Of a stretch of DNA of 64,000 nt, positions 1 to 12,892 are shown piece by piece. The notes under the pieces are model-generated. The model made no database searches. It had not been told where the DNA came from and saw nothing but the letters and a program-made list of their open reading frames with translations. The DNA is from Rhodocollybia butyracea (taxonomy: Eukaryota; Basidiomycota; Agaricomycetes; Agaricales; Omphalotaceae), in contig JADNRY010000064.1 of assembly GCA_015501585.1 (NCBI GenBank), forward strand, positions 186,001 through 250,000, read 5' to 3'. Position numbers and translations under genes: made by a program. Within the stretch, counting starts at the first letter, position 1; each line of letters begins with the position of its first letter.

Positions 1-665
<665 letters not shown>

Positions 666-2454
666 TATGAATTTGTAGAAGTTTTGAAGGGTTTGCTTGG
701 ATAGAAAAACTGGCTGGGTGACGGAGGGTGGGGAAGAAAGGGCGAAAAAGAAACGCTTTTTCGACTGCGATTTGGTGGAAGATGTGCACGTGAGTGTCAA
801 TCACGCACGGATCTTGGCTATTCGGAGCCACTTTCTCGTTGGAAGATTGGTTTTTATTTTTTGTAGCCTCACCCTCTTCCTTGTTCAACACAATTTCTGG
901 CTATCTCATTTAAATTCTTATGAGGATCCTTCTCGTGTTTTTCTTGTATTTTAGCTATTTTTTCCGCATGTACAATAAATCGGATGAATCAGAGTGTTTG
1001 AAAGCACAGCCACAACAGGAATTTCTCATCATCTTACTCGAACAACGAAAGTGTTCCAATCTAATCCAGAACCCTAGTCTGGTAGGGACCTCTTGTTACG
1101 TTCAGGATTCTGATTGCTTTTTCCGCCTCAACCTCACCTCACCATTCGATTCAGGTTCTATTCCTCAAAGCTTTCGATACGGGAGCGGCTGGGTGTCGCC
1201 CTGTTCTCTGAGTCCAATGTTCGGGCCTCGGGACTAGCGCTGCTATTACAACAAAATCATCTCATTTCGACTGCCGATACTTTGAGCTCGAAATTTGAAC
1301 GGAACGAAACATCGATTCCCATGCGATTATAGATGCGATTACCGCCTGTTCCTCAGCACTCCTGGTTGCCCGAAGCTTTTCGCTTGCCGTCTTCTCCGCC
1401 GATTTTCCTTCATCAGCTTGGAACGCCATATGGACACTATTCTTCCAGGGACCTTTCAATGTCCCGCTTTGCTTCGCCTGTTGGTCTTATAGTATAGGTT
1501 ACAGCGTACACTCCTTCCGCTGGTTGTAAGTTTCTTGATTCTTCAAGTTGTGCTTTTCTCTACAGTCTAGCAGTCAATCTCAGCTTGAACCAACCCACGG
1601 GACAAATTATTCATGTCCACCAGATAAAAACGATGGCTTCGGGCCTCCAAGAACATTCCGAGTTTTTACTTCCACCAGTTGCCGAGTCATCGTCTAGAGT
1701 TCACCTAATAATTTTCAATCTCGGTGTCCCCTGTACTTCGTCGTCTCGTCCATTCACCTCCTCCAGCTCACCTCCTCTTGTTGAAGTAGACTCTTAGTCG
1801 CTCTCTTTCATATCACATTCGTTCATAACTCACTTTCTACACCGAATCGTGCAAGGTCGAGAAGGAAGCGTAAGCAGATGCGACGCATGTGTAGTATCTT
1901 TTGCATTTTTACTTATGATGGGTTACGAGATTCGGTGGTGATATTCTTTTGCAAGTAACCCTATGGGCTCTCGTCCCAAAAATCACTCCGTATACGCTGC
2001 CTATGCAACCTTAGAACCTCGTTGAGAACATGTTGCCGTGGGATCGAGGGACCAGGCACGGTTGTGCGCTCGGCTCTTTCTTATGGGTAAGGTGGATGAT
2101 TGGTAGGTGTATGATTGGTAAGTGAAGGAAGGTTCTGCCAACTTCAATGCGTGAACAGCAGTCGTGTGCGGTGCGCGAGAACCGGACTCCTTGTGCAGGG
2201 CATATGCCACTTCTTTTCGCACTTATGAACTTACAGAGTCAATCGTTTGTATTCCCGCACACCATCCATATCTACTGGTACCGTCAGGTGATAACCAGTT
2301 CTAATTTGATACCTTTGAGTTGTCCCTATTGCAGTCTTCGGTGGCGTGCTCCGCAATGCATCCGTTGGGGAAATCTAGCCCCAGGCAACATCGTTCCTCT
2401 CCTTATAAACCTCGCAAAAATCCAGCCTATCGCAAATCACACCGATACCGCTCA
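666..2454. other. Gene-poor spacer upstream of H3
   Basis: About 1.8 kb with only short overlapping open frames. I looked for a divergent histone H4, which often pairs with H3, and did not find its conserved motifs. A minus-strand frame at 1262-1459 is Ala/Glu-rich but has no recognisable start context or neighbours. Confidence 0.5.
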
Positions 2455-3728
2455 ATGGCTGCCCCCCTGAGACCGATGACTGACGCAGAGTGGGAGGACA
2501 TTGCACCCCTACCCACTACATTTCCCATGTTGAATCGTGACTCGCCCGATGTCATGGTTACAGGCGAAGAGGACTTTGCGTACAACTGCTTTGCGTGGAG
2601 CTTAAATCGTGAGGATCGTTGGATTGTTCCAGGACCCACCCTTCAAGACATCGAGACATATTGTATGAATGCTCCTCCTTTTCCTTTTTGTTTTTCTGAG
2701 TAGCGTCCCTTCCAGATGTCAAGCACGCTAACTTCCAACAGACTAAAAATCCGGGTGAAGCAGACATCAATGTCTATGTTGCGATCAGGAAGGATGATAA
2801 GGTCCCATATGTTGCACATTTTAGCCGCAAATATGGCGACCAAGGGCTCTGGGAGTCCAAGATGGGAAAAGGTGTCCGCATCACGCATCCCAGAGACGCT
2901 TTGTCTGGAGGAGACTATGGCGAGATTGCCGCTTACTACCGAATCACTGGGGATCCCCCTGCGAACCTTTTTCGGTCCCCTAGTCCGAACTCTCAGCTCA
3001 CTGCACTTGTACAGGACTTGCGTAATCTCTTTCCGAATCTTGCAGCGGCGTTTGATGATGCATACAACACATGGCGTGGCGAGTGGCATAGGATCTTTCC
3101 CAACGCGGATGATCTGTGAGCTTACATCCTTGGTTGTTGGAATCTCTCTCAATAATCAAACAGGCCAACACATTTTATGCAGAAAGGATTTGCGCCGTTA
3201 CAAAACTTGGGAGCCAGAATACTTCCTTTTGCTGTTGGAAAAATGCAGGATCCGCAGGAGAGGCTGGTTCTCTTACTCTGTAAGTTTGCTCTGTTTCAGT
3301 GAAACTATAATGTTGCTAACATTTGCAGATGAGTTTCTCATGGGAATTGGGAGCCGTTACCGCGTCACAAAAGAAGACCCTGTCGATTTTTACGATTGGA
3401 TGAATCGTATGACAATCAGTCTATCTTTATACTTGCAGTTTTCCCAGTCATTTCATCAAGCCGTAGTGGATTGGAGGGAAGACGATAGACCAGACGACTT
3501 GTATAAGCGCATTGAAACCAGTGTCGGCAAAGGGCAATTCAATGAGTCTTCCATTGCTCTTGTTATGTACGAATACAGTACAAATCAGTCTGAGCCATGG
3601 GATGCGATTTTGCAGAGAATCCTGGGGCTATCGGCGGCATCCCGGTCAATAGACCAGGTTTCTGCGATAGCTGGATGGCTTGGTTTGATAATCCAGCGTC
3701 AACAGATGACACGTTGCCGGGGTTTTAG
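2455..3728 (+). CDS. DUF7689-like protein with C-terminal helical extension
   Basis: Function unknown. Exons joined in phase: 2455-2662, 2716-3115, 3164-3279, 3329-3577, 3616-3728. The first two exons give YNCFAWSLN, followed by PYVAHFSRKYGDQGLWESKM and ITHPRDAL...YGEI. This resembles the bacterial and fungal DUF7689 family (Y-N-C-x-A-W, later H-x-x-R plus S-K-x-G and Y-G). The later exons encode a mostly helical region (LGARILPF, FLMGIGSRYRV) not seen in short family members. The start is the Met before AAPLRP; an in-frame Met at 2320 is an alternative. If the last 38-nt intron (3578-3615) is not removed, the frame instead ends at 3768 with an unrelated tail. I prefer splicing because the spliced tail reads naturally (GFCDSWMAWFDNP). 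Confidence 0.6.
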
Positions 3729-4198
3729 CGCTTTAGCATTCAGATGGGACGCTTATGGGACTCCGTAGTGCCTTAGCCAGATCAGATTCAATTAGCTGCT
3801 ACTTATCATTACTCTCTCTGTACCAGGTGTATAAATCTTATTATTGTACTTACATGTATCTAGTTTATGGAATGAACATACGAGCCCAACCTAAGCAAAA
3901 GCTCTGTGGTCAGAAATTCTACTTCTTTTTCATCATTGCCCAGTGCCTACTCGAAGACGAATATAAGGGGCTTTTACTTCATAACTCGGAGTGCTCAGTG
4001 ATAAGTCTACAGAGTCGTTCACATTCCGCAGCTCCTCCTTGGAGAAGCTATCAACGATTCCGTGTATAATCGGACCATCTGTTCGGATTGTTTTGTACAT
4101 GCACGCCTATATATGGCCAATTTATGGCGCTAATTATCTGCATCGCTTTCCTATCACCTCGCAAGGCCCAGGAAGCCAAGGTTGTCCAAATCGGGTAC

Positions 4199-4275
4199 AC
4201 TTTCAGGGAATACGTTACCTTCCCGCTCCCCGATTTCATGTCACATATCCCTGTATTGGTGATTTCTAACAACGC
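4199..4275 (+). pseudogene. Oxalate decarboxylase relic
   Basis: A 75-bp stretch matches the coding sequence of the intact oxalate decarboxylase at 13541-13615 at about 59 of 75 positions by eye count. The encoded peptide pairs as DFMSHIPV versus DFMAHIPV, and F-R-E-Y-V-T-F versus F-S-E-D-S-T-F. The active-site lid is therefore altered, and no convincing homology continues on either side. This is a decayed fragment of a second copy, not a gene. Confidence 0.6.
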
Positions 4276-4482
4276 CTTAGAAAATCTTCTCACGCGATGG
4301 CCCGCGCCCCTCCCCGCGACCCCGGTTGAGCTCGGTGTATTGTGGTTTTACTTGTCTCCTGAGCTGTCAGCTTAGATAAATCTGAAAAGTTATTAGGCTT
4401 TTTATGTCTACATGTATGTTATGTTATGTACACTACAGAACAACTTAAATCGAAGCTAGATTGAGCCATCGAGAGATCCCAA

Positions 4483-5762
4483 TTAACGAGAGCATATCCG
4501 CCAGTCCAATAGAATAAAACAAAACCAGTAATACTTGCCACCATCATAGGCAATACCACTAAGCACATCATAGTATTCGTCACCATATCCTGACCCAACA
4601 ACATACTCGTTGAACCGAACGCCTGTAATGCATGACACTGTCATAATAATTCTTCCGAAAGAAGACGCTGGCCAGGAGATATTGCGAAAGGTATCCAGCC
4701 GTATGCACCGGTGATAATGTCAACAAGGTCCCAACTGCTCTTTTGACTCCAAGAGGGTTTCTTTGATAAACGCGTCGTCCACTCCATTGCAAGGCCCCCT
4801 TGTTGATGGGCTCCACGGTCACCCTGATGAGAGCCCCATGAACCAAGCCTCCATGAACCATCAGAGCTGCGGTACCCATGGCCGTCATTACTAGTTTGAC
4901 TGCCATATCTTACACCAGCTGTTGGTGCGCCAAAGACTGCAAGTGCCTCCGCCGTCAGGGGAGCTGGCACCGTCGAGCTACTGACTTGACTATAATAACC
5001 CTGCTCCGTCTCTACATTATACCCATTTACCCAATCCTGTGTCCCCTGTTGGGTGAAGCGGTAGGCTCCATACGGATTCATGCCCACGCGTACTTGATGA
5101 GGGCTATGCATTACGAACTTCCACGCACTGACGACTTGTTGATCATCTGGTAATGCCTCCCGCACATGCACCCGCCAGCTACCGGCTATTTCCCAAGCGA
5201 TATTACGATGAGCAATAGGTCGAGTTAAGGCCATGATTCGGAGCATGTCTGTGGTTTGCGGCCCTCTAAACTTGTCCAAATTGACGCCCTCTTCAAAGAG
5301 AATCCTCCAACATTCGTTGGCCTGATAAGGGTCAGCAATCACATCAGCAACTTGTGTACACACACACACACTCCTGGATCGTTGACTGCGGATTGCATCT
5401 CGATTATGTCCACGAGATGAACATATTTAATATCCCTCTTCCTATCTCTACTAGAACCGGAGGCAGCAATGGCAGGAATAGTCTCAGCCTCCTCTTTAGG
5501 TGCGCTATCAACGAGTTTGTCCTTGTTGGCAGCTCGAAGGGTCGATTTAGTAGTGGGATCTCGCCGAAGGAGGATAAAACAGGTTGAAAATTAACCAGCG
5601 TTCTCAATTTCCAGCTCGGAAAACATATCGGAGGGTACCAGGTCAAATGAGGGCTCATTGCCGAATGTCTAGAATTCAATGAAGACAATTTAAACAATAG
5701 ATCCAACCAACGACCAAGGATCCAACAGGCAACAAACTTACACTCATTTCTTTGCAGGTCAT
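4483..5762 (-). CDS. Hypothetical protein, five exons
   Basis: I do not recognise the family. Exons on the minus strand join in phase: 5742-5762 (MTCKEMS), 5596-5668, 5372-5559, 4709-5321 and 4483-4622, giving 344 codons before the stop. The middle has a charged Thr/Lys/Glu-rich stretch, then NECWRILFEEGVNLDKF, a hydrophilic Gln/Gly/Ser-rich linker, and an aromatic end with VGSGYGDEYYDVLSG and a short hydrophobic WFCFILLDW. The 5322-5371 intron removes a GT microsatellite and contains a good CTGAC branch-like site. Frames agree only with these joins, which supports a real gene. The second intron is unusually short (36 nt). No signal peptide. Confidence 0.55.
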
Positions 5763-6252
5763 TGACGTTGTGGAATGTAAGAACAGACAGTAAAGCCTAC
5801 GCCACAATTTTTGTGTGCCCATCTGGCGTGCCTCGTGTTCAATAAATTGTCCGTATCTGGAACAATGGCGAACATGGCATGTGCTCGAAGGTAAGCGTCA
5901 GGCGCTCAGTCTATCTTTCAGCCCACGCATTACCAGAAACTCAAGTAAAACCGCATAATAGTCTTCTGATACTAAAAATGATACTAGCTTGCTCACTGTG
6001 GGATATCAGGTAGAGAGGAGCTGCCCATTAACGGCAAAAGCCCGTTCCCGCCACCAAAAGCTCGCCACGTACTGATTGCTTTTCCTCTCTTGTTTGCCTT
6101 ATGCTTGCGGTACCCTCTCTGCCTATAATTTCTCTTCCTACTGGCTACGTTTCTATCTTTACTGCGTCCCCGACCCCCTACCTCCCGGAATCTTCACTCC
6201 TCAAAAGAAGGGTCTTGCTTGAATTGGACGATCTCGGAGACAGAGCCGACCT
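5763..6252. other. Spacer without recognisable gene
   Basis: Nothing recognisable as coding, RNA gene or repeat was seen here. Confidence 0.4.
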
Positions 6253-6953
6253 ATGTCAGGTAAAATAGACGAGTACATCGATGAGTGCGAGTTTGACCCA
6301 ATAGACTCAAATGTGGTAAGTACTTATTAGCTTCAGTGCAAAGCAGTTGTTAGTAGGGAGCACACTTGGCTTATGAGGGAGACCAATAGTTTGTGAGATT
6401 GTGAGCAGGGAGCATACTGAATCTTGCCATTAGTTTTTGTACAAGACTATACCTGTGTTCCTACTTACCCCACGGCGTGCCACAGTCTTCCTTCAAGCTT
6501 GCTATGGCGTGGCCGCGAGGAACACAGGTATAGTCTTGTCAAAAACTAATCTATACTCCATAGTAGGGGTTCCACAAAGGAACAGCTGGCCCCTCGCGGC
6601 CACGCCATAGCAAGCTTGAAGGTAGACTGTGGCACGCCGTGGGGTAAGTAGGAACACAGGTATAGTCTTGTACAAAAACTAATCTAGTCTTTCCTACTTA
6701 CCCCACGGCGTGCCACAGTCTACCTTCAAGCTAATCTCCGGCCCCTCGCGGCCACGCCATAGCAAGCTAATCGGTAGACTGTGGCACGCCGTGGGGTAAA
6801 TAGGAACACAGGTATAGTCTTGTACAAAAACTAATCTACTCCTTGTCGCTCTTTTCCGTACCACTGTCCCCTATGCAGCAAGTGGCAAGCCGACTCAATG
6901 AACCATTAGAGCCGGCTATATACTTTGCCGGCCACTATCCGAATTCAAACTAA
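6253..6953 (+). CDS. Possible small two-exon gene (speculative)
   Basis: An ATG at 6253 opens MSGKIDEYIDEC...DSNV (6253-6315), which ends exactly at a strong donor (gtaagtac). A good acceptor (ctatgcag) at 6878 leads to QVASRLNEPLEPAIYFAGHY and a stop at 6951-6953, in the same phase. The product would be 45 residues, with no family known to me. The intervening 563 nt contain the inverted-repeat element at 6430-6834, so an insertion into an intron is one reading. It may equally be chance or a remnant of a larger gene. Confidence 0.25.
6430..6834. repeat. Nested inverted-repeat (foldback) element
   Basis: One segment of about 90-100 bp occurs four times in alternating orientation: forward at about 6430-6520, reverse at about 6590-6685, partial forward at about 6690-6730, reverse at about 6741-6834. 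Its outer end (ttagtttttgtacaagacta and the complement) also occurs as a short reverse copy at 6521-6550. Inner arms carry ccacggcgtgccacagtct and ggcgtggccgcgagg. The arrangement should fold into long hairpins. No transposase frame is present, so this is a non-autonomous foldback or MITE-like element. Confidence 0.8.
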
Positions 6954-7959
6954 GTATGCTCACACTGCATTGAACGCAGTTGTAAGCAACTGCCGCAGTG
7001 CTTGCCCTCGGTCCTGTCAAGCTGTTATGCAAAGACCACGAAACCAGCAGTGAGAGCACTGTTTCAAAGTTTCTCCTTTTTTTTAGGGGGTGAGTAAGAA
7101 AATCCAAGGTAGGTAATTACATGCTGTGGCGTTTTGGCCATGTCATAAGTCACAGGGCACTGTTTATGAACTTTGTTGGCCCTTGAGTGTACCTACACCG
7201 TCCTCCACCAAGTCCTCTATTTTTGTGTGTTACAAACTCACCCATCAACTTTCAAAAAATGCAGTTCCTATGATTTGTCCCCGGGTGCATAGCAGAGTTG
7301 CAGATTAATTCATGTGGTACAATAGACAGATTCAAGAGCGAGAGACAGCCTCGGTTGACACGATACTGAGTAACAGTAACGTATTGCAGCATGAGGACCA
7401 TGAGTGTGGAGCTTCAGCAAATAGAACTCTCGGCATAAACGTTATGCCGCCGGAAGAAAGAAGGAAGTAACCAGCGCGTAGACTGCCTTGTGCCTTGGAT
7501 CTATCTCTAACTTCTAAGTTTGATTTGAACCTTGTCCCAGAGACGGTCATCAGCGCATTAATCAAATAATAAGCACAGATAAAATATATACGGGGCCCGG
7601 CAATAGCTAAAAAAAAATTGAAACTTCATTGAAGGTCTGGCATGCAAAGCACTCTATCAGAGTCTCTATGTGCATTGCCGCCTTGTTCAATACTCTATGC
7701 ACTGGACACGGCAACCCAGCCTTGATTGCAAACATCTTTTCTGACTTGGCAGGAAAATAATTATAGGCTGACTCCTGAGCGGATATGTTTCGGTGAGTTA
7801 CTATATCCGATGCGCTCAAGTTGCTTGCTAATTTTGATGATGGTCACCACCTTGTTGAAATGGCTTAAAAAGATCTTGTTTGTGCAAGGAAGTAGACTTT
7901 AGCACTCTCAGTTTGCTTCATTTTTATTTTTTGAGCGAGTATTAATCCGGGGCTGAACC
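6954..7959. other. Spacer upstream of receptor gene
   Basis: About 1 kb with scattered short open frames on both strands. None joins with splice signals into something family-like. No repeat or RNA gene recognised. Confidence 0.4.
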
Positions 7960-9850
7960 ATGGCGCCACGCATACCTAATCTTCTAGCGCGCGGAGATAT
8001 TACAGAGGCTCAGTTAAACTTTGCGTAAGTGGCCACTATGAGAGCCATTCATATATCTTAATTGTTCGCCTGCGCTCAATAGCGGAACGCTCGGATTTTC
8101 ATGTACAATTCCTGGAACATGTTTATGTTTTATGGTGTTGGTTGCATATGGAGTTGCTTCGTTCTTTCCTAAAGCTAGGGAACACTTGGATCGTGTCAGT
8201 TTCCGCCTGCTTGTTTACACATTGATTTTCAAGTGAGCAGTGTTCTCTGAGTGCTCTTTTATTCCTTGTTCTGAGGGACCTTTACTTGTAAGTGTACTCT
8301 ACGGTATAGCATTCTCCGTCACTGCCGCTCAAACTGGTCCGGGTCCACTGTGTGATTTTGGGGCCTTTGCGGTAAATGTGTGTGATATCTGCCCTGTTCT
8401 TGTCTTTGTTTTGATGATCGATTTGAATTGATAGCTTACACTTTTCTCCGCGACGTTTTTTTACAACCTGTATCGCTCTCAATCTCCAGTGAGTTCATAT
8501 GTGACACTTTCTAGTTGTAGTAAAGCTTATCAATGCTTTTGCAGGTTGGTGCTTGTTCATAAGTTTGATGGCAAAAGGATGGAGAAATACTACATAATTG
8601 GTACCATTCTGCTCACTTTGACTTTAACGGTTCCAACTTATGCTCTCAATCAATTTGGGTAACAGTATAGCTCTTTAAATGATTTAACTTATTTTTCATT
8701 TTTCCTCCTAGCTTTGACAAAGAGAGCAATACCTGCTGGTTCAAAAATCCTGATTACCATGATCGATTACAATGGTTGATAGGCACTCAGTCTTTCTGGA
8801 TTGCCCTGGCCGCAGCAATTGAAACGATCTGCTCATGTGTTGTACTATATTGGATGTTCCGTCAATTCCAAGTAAATATTTTATTTTTTGCCCAAACCCT
8901 TCAAACTGAGCAATTTAGAACATTTCGCAATATTTCCCATCGCAAGCCAGTCCCAGCATATCAGTTTCAATGGCCAGGAGTACCTGCCAGTGTGCCGCAT
9001 GGGACAACTTGAATCTCAGTCTGTCAACAAAGACTACTATTAGACAGGCATACAAGTATCGTTCTGTCATTCTAAGAATCGGTATGTAGAGAATTCCCCA
9101 CTCAAGTTGGGTATACTGAGAAGGGTTGGTGTTATTTAGCGCTGTATCCAATTGCTTCCCTTGTTGTCAACTTTTTGACTGTAGCATTGGATCTTAATTC
9201 AACTATCCTTGGAACAAGTGATGAACTAGTAAGTCTGAACACTTTTGCTCTTCTGATATATGCTCCTAATATTACTGATACAGCAATATAGACTGCTTGT
9301 TTTAGGTATGTCAATGAACTACTAGGTTCTTCTTGGTTTATGAAGCATTGAAGGTCGCTGTATTTTCAGATCTATGTCTATATGGCTTCAGAACTGCTGT
9401 ATATGCCATGCTTGCCGCATACGATCCCGTGCGTTTCAACATTAATGTTTCTTTGAATGTATCCTTGACATACTCTTTGACAATTAGGGATTCTTGAATG
9501 CCGTGCGGGAAATCCGCGCATCTAGGGAATGGTCCGCCAGGAATACTGGCCTGGCAAATCTCATTTCATGTTTTGCGTCGGCAAGCCGGAATGCGCAAAG
9601 AACCTCACCAGAAAACTTGACGCGCATCATTGAGTTCAAAACGGCAACGCATTCGAACGAGTCAAAGGTGTATGATCACTCAACAGATGACCAGAATTTC
9701 AAACTGTCCGCAGGACCACTTAAGTCGAATAATCTGAATGTCTCGAGAGATGTGCCTCTGTGGCAACCCCAAGTCGACGAAGAGCGCATTTACTTCACAC
9801 AGAGCGAGCTTCAGCTTGAAGATGACAGAGAGTTCGGGCGGCAACTATGA
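7960..9850 (+). CDS. Seven-transmembrane G-protein coupled receptor-like protein
   Basis: Predicted plasma-membrane receptor of the fungal cAMP-receptor-like/Git3-type seven-helix kind. The ATG at 7960 opens MAPRIPNLLARGDITEAQ. About nine short exons can be joined with 50-80-nt introns. Helices visible in order: GFSCTIPGTCLCFMVLVAYG, the segment around RLLVYTLIF, VLYGIAFSVTAA, the segment ending FTTCIALNLQLVLVH, YYIIGTILLTLTLTVPTYAL, SFWIALAAAIETICSCVVLY, ALYPIASLVVNFLTVALDL and LCLYGFRTAVYAMLAAYDPG. The conserved TTCIALNLQ and RIALYPIASL...N stretches are what place it. The cytoplasmic tail of about 115 residues is Ser/Thr-rich and could be a regulatory tail. Exon edges around the third helix are uncertain. 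Ligand unknown. Confidence 0.75.
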
Positions 9851-10670
9851 GAATTGGAAACATTGAATTAAGCTTTGCGCCTACTACTGTAGGTCGCGGA
9901 TGCGTTGTACGTCTCTACGAACCTATAGAATGAACATAGTAGTACTTAAAAAACTAGGAATTGTTTGTATTCTTAAACTCGATAATGTAATCAAATGCAA
10001 TCCTCCTTTTGGAAGCACTTTGGAAGGAATTGTGGACAGCAAGTGGATCGTGACTTATAAGTTCTAACACCGGTATTCCATGCTGGCACTCCGAGTTTTC
10101 TGACTCAAATTTTCAGTAATCGCTTGTGGGGGTGACAGTTGTCACCTTCTAGTTTACTTTGCTATTCCGTGCACTTGCAGAAGCGGTGCTTGGTGGATCA
10201 TGTTAAACTTGAACTTTGAAGTGACTGACGTTCGGCCAAAAACATGGGGAACATACTGACTTGGTAGATAACTCGCAGGATTAGAATACTTTTTACCCTC
10301 GGATTCCTATGTAGGATTTTCTGCTGCTAGTGGGGCTTGAGCTTGATATTTTTGATTGAACGTTGAACGTTTGAACCAAGTTAAAATTCGAAAGTCCATG
10401 ATGCACGCATGACGAGCTAAGCGCTAGAGCGCTAAAAGGTCAAAGCTGTAATTTGTTCGTCTTTTCCTCTACTATTCCTGTATCACCAGTGACCAAACTA
10501 CAGCCTTGCCATAGGCAGCCAACTCTAAGTGAGTCTATAAGATACTGTAATAACATTACTCTCAAACTTGCTGCTCAATTTTAGTAATATTCTAGCCGAC
10601 ATTCGTATCGCTCAACCGTCCGCATCAACTGCAAATACCTCTTTTGCATGCGTGGTATCTCTTTGCGAAC
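9851..10670. other. Intergenic region between receptor and Ser-rich gene
   Basis: 3' flank of the receptor and 5' flank of the next plus-strand gene. No coding, repeat or RNA signal recognised. Confidence 0.4.
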
Positions 10671-12113
10671 ATGGATCGCCCAACACTATATGTTTCATCC
10701 GAGCGAACAAACCGCTCTCCTCGATCTTCTCGCTCTTCAACTCCCAACTCTCGGTCTTCAAGCATTTGCGGTCGCTCTGGCTCTGGTTCTGTGCTCAACG
10801 CTGGATTTTGGAGCTGGGACTCGGAGAGATCTGAGATGGTATTCTGTCGAAAGCATGGCGGCGTGGCTAGTGAGAATGAAGAGGTTTCGGCGACAACGAA
10901 AGTGCGCCAAATTTGTCTATCTTGTTCAAATCATGGAGCTAATTTGGTTCGCTGATGTGGTTCGTTCTAGAGTCCTGCAAAAGCGGAGGTTACGACTGAT
11001 CCACCGTGTACCTCAATAGCCTACACTGAAAGTGGTTTGTCTCAGGACGCGTTATGGACATTTCCTGTACCAGTCGTGGGTACACCCAGGCGCGGGTATT
11101 CTGACCGAACCTTTTCTGTCTCTGAACCAGCGCCAGCTTCTTTATCGCCGCCATCCTCTCCGCCTCCGCTTAGGCTCACTACTGGATCCCCTGAATGGAC
11201 CGACTGGCTACTTCCAGATGGCGTAGACACCTCCGTTCCCGAGGCTAATTCCTCTGACTTTCCCGACTTTTCAAGCTCGTTCGCCTTCGCAAATATATCT
11301 AATACGTCCACGCTCTCTTCAGATTCGTTTCCGCCTACGCCAGGCGACTCAAGCCATATCGTTGGAATTGGGTTAGGTCTCCGTCTTCCATGCAGTCGTG
11401 CTCCGAAGATGAAGTTCTCTTGTCATGACGGGATGCTCTCGGAAACATTTTTACAAGAAGTCGCGCTGACCTTTGGAGTGCCTGACGATAGTCCGGACGG
11501 AATTTCTAGCGGCATGACCTCTGACTTTGATTCTGACGACAGCTTTTCGACCAATACAAGTAGCTCATTCCTTGTCTCCGTCGTTTCCAGTACGCCAAAA
11601 CCCGCAGGAACCAGCCCAATTCTCGACGTATCTCAGTCAAGGTCCTCCGAACCTCCCTCTACTCAGTCCGCACTTCACACATCTGTCCATTTACCGAAAC
11701 CCCATTCTGGAAAAACGCTGCAGCGACTCAAGTCTGACTCTACTAATCCTCGACCCGGCACTCCTATCGCCAAACCAAAGAATTCCATGAACAATCCCAG
11801 GTCAACGAGTCTTCAACGTCAAGGCGCGAGAGACGTCACTGCCTCTACTGTCTCTAGTTCACTGAAGGGATCTTCATCAACATCAACGCCTCGTGCTTCT
11901 AGGATCGCTGCTTCCATCAGTCGCCCGAAGCGTTCCGGCACCGCGATTGATATGGTAGAGAAGGAAAGAACGATGGCGGCCAAGGAAGAGAAGACGGTGG
12001 TAGAACGAGTGGGTATGCTCAATGGTGAGAGCACCGTGAATCATGCGCAGTTGTGGGAAAGGAAAAGTTCTTCAAAGTCTGCGAATTTGGAAAAGAGAAT
12101 GTCTTGGAGGTAG
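10671..12113 (+). CDS. Hypothetical Ser/Pro-rich protein
   Basis: Two exons, 10671-10901 and 10971-12113, join at phase 0 through a 69-nt intron and give a 457-residue protein. It starts MDRPTLYVSSERTNRSPRS, is dominated by Ser, Thr and Pro, and has a basic C-terminal part (RIAASISRPKRSGTAIDMVE). There is no signal peptide or membrane segment and no domain I recognise. Low-complexity composition suggests an intrinsically disordered regulatory or cytoskeletal protein. Reading-frame length and phase-consistent splicing support a real gene. Confidence 0.65.
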
Positions 12114-12488
12114 ACTGCGTTCTAACTGGAATTTGTTAACAATGCAACATTGAATCGAAAACCTGTGTAAAATATCAATTGGCAAAGAAAGTCGAGCGAG
12201 CTTTGTGAAAACTTCAAACGGTGAGCTCATAAGCTGTGTTGCTTTCTTGAGATTAGATGGTGAATGCGTATCGTTTAGTACAATCTGAGTCGGTATGTGC
12301 ACAAACTAAGTCCACTCGGCTGTTCTAATTCCAGTGGGCAGCATGATTAGAACAATGCACCTTTTACTGGTATCCTGTAGCAACCTAGAACGAAAGGAAG
12401 ACTTCCTCAGTAATCCCGTAAGTGAGTAGCAAATTAGGTACTATATTCACAGATTGAACAGTATTACATCGATACAGCAGTGAATCGC

Positions 12489-12711
12489 TCAACCTATACT
12501 CAGCATCCAGACGACTATTCTACCACCTTGTGGCAGCGGAGCATTTTCCGGAATCCTATCATAAACTACCTCCCATCCGGGACCTATCACTTCCGCGTAT
12601 GAACCAAAGTTCCCATAGTAATGCTGTAGAGAGGGAACATCAAGAGGTGCTGGATGCTCTCCAGGGGCGAAGTGGACGTCTGCTTCTTGTTTAAGTCTCG
12701 CTCTAAGACTG
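12489..12711 (-). CDS. Hypothetical ORF fragment
   Basis: A minus-strand frame reads ARLKQEADVHFAPGEHP, then HYYGNFGSYAEVIGPGW and RIPENAPLPQGGRIVVWML to a stop at 12489-12491. The amino-acid pattern looks coding. A plausible acceptor (ggcttcag) precedes it near 12713. A candidate first exon (MTDANVRSLPF, near 12800-12830) does not join in phase, so the 5' end is unresolved and it may be a broken gene. Function unknown. Confidence 0.35.
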
Positions 12712-12892
12712 AAGCCAAGTCATTGCCATGCCCAGGCTTGTCTGAGACTTTATATTGAATGGTGGCCTATTTCTGGACAGCAGCTATAATCAACTCACGA
12801 ACGGAAGAGAGCGCACATTCGCGTCAGTCATGATGTAATCTCAACTTACTATTAGTATATGAACTGACGAGGCAGTCGAATCTTTTGCAATC

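Noticed and set aside
4641..4708. Direct read-through C-terminus of the 4.5-5.8 kb gene (ending SEELL)
   Set aside because: A canonical intron (4623-4708) gives a longer, more natural exon ending WRICSR with correct phase.
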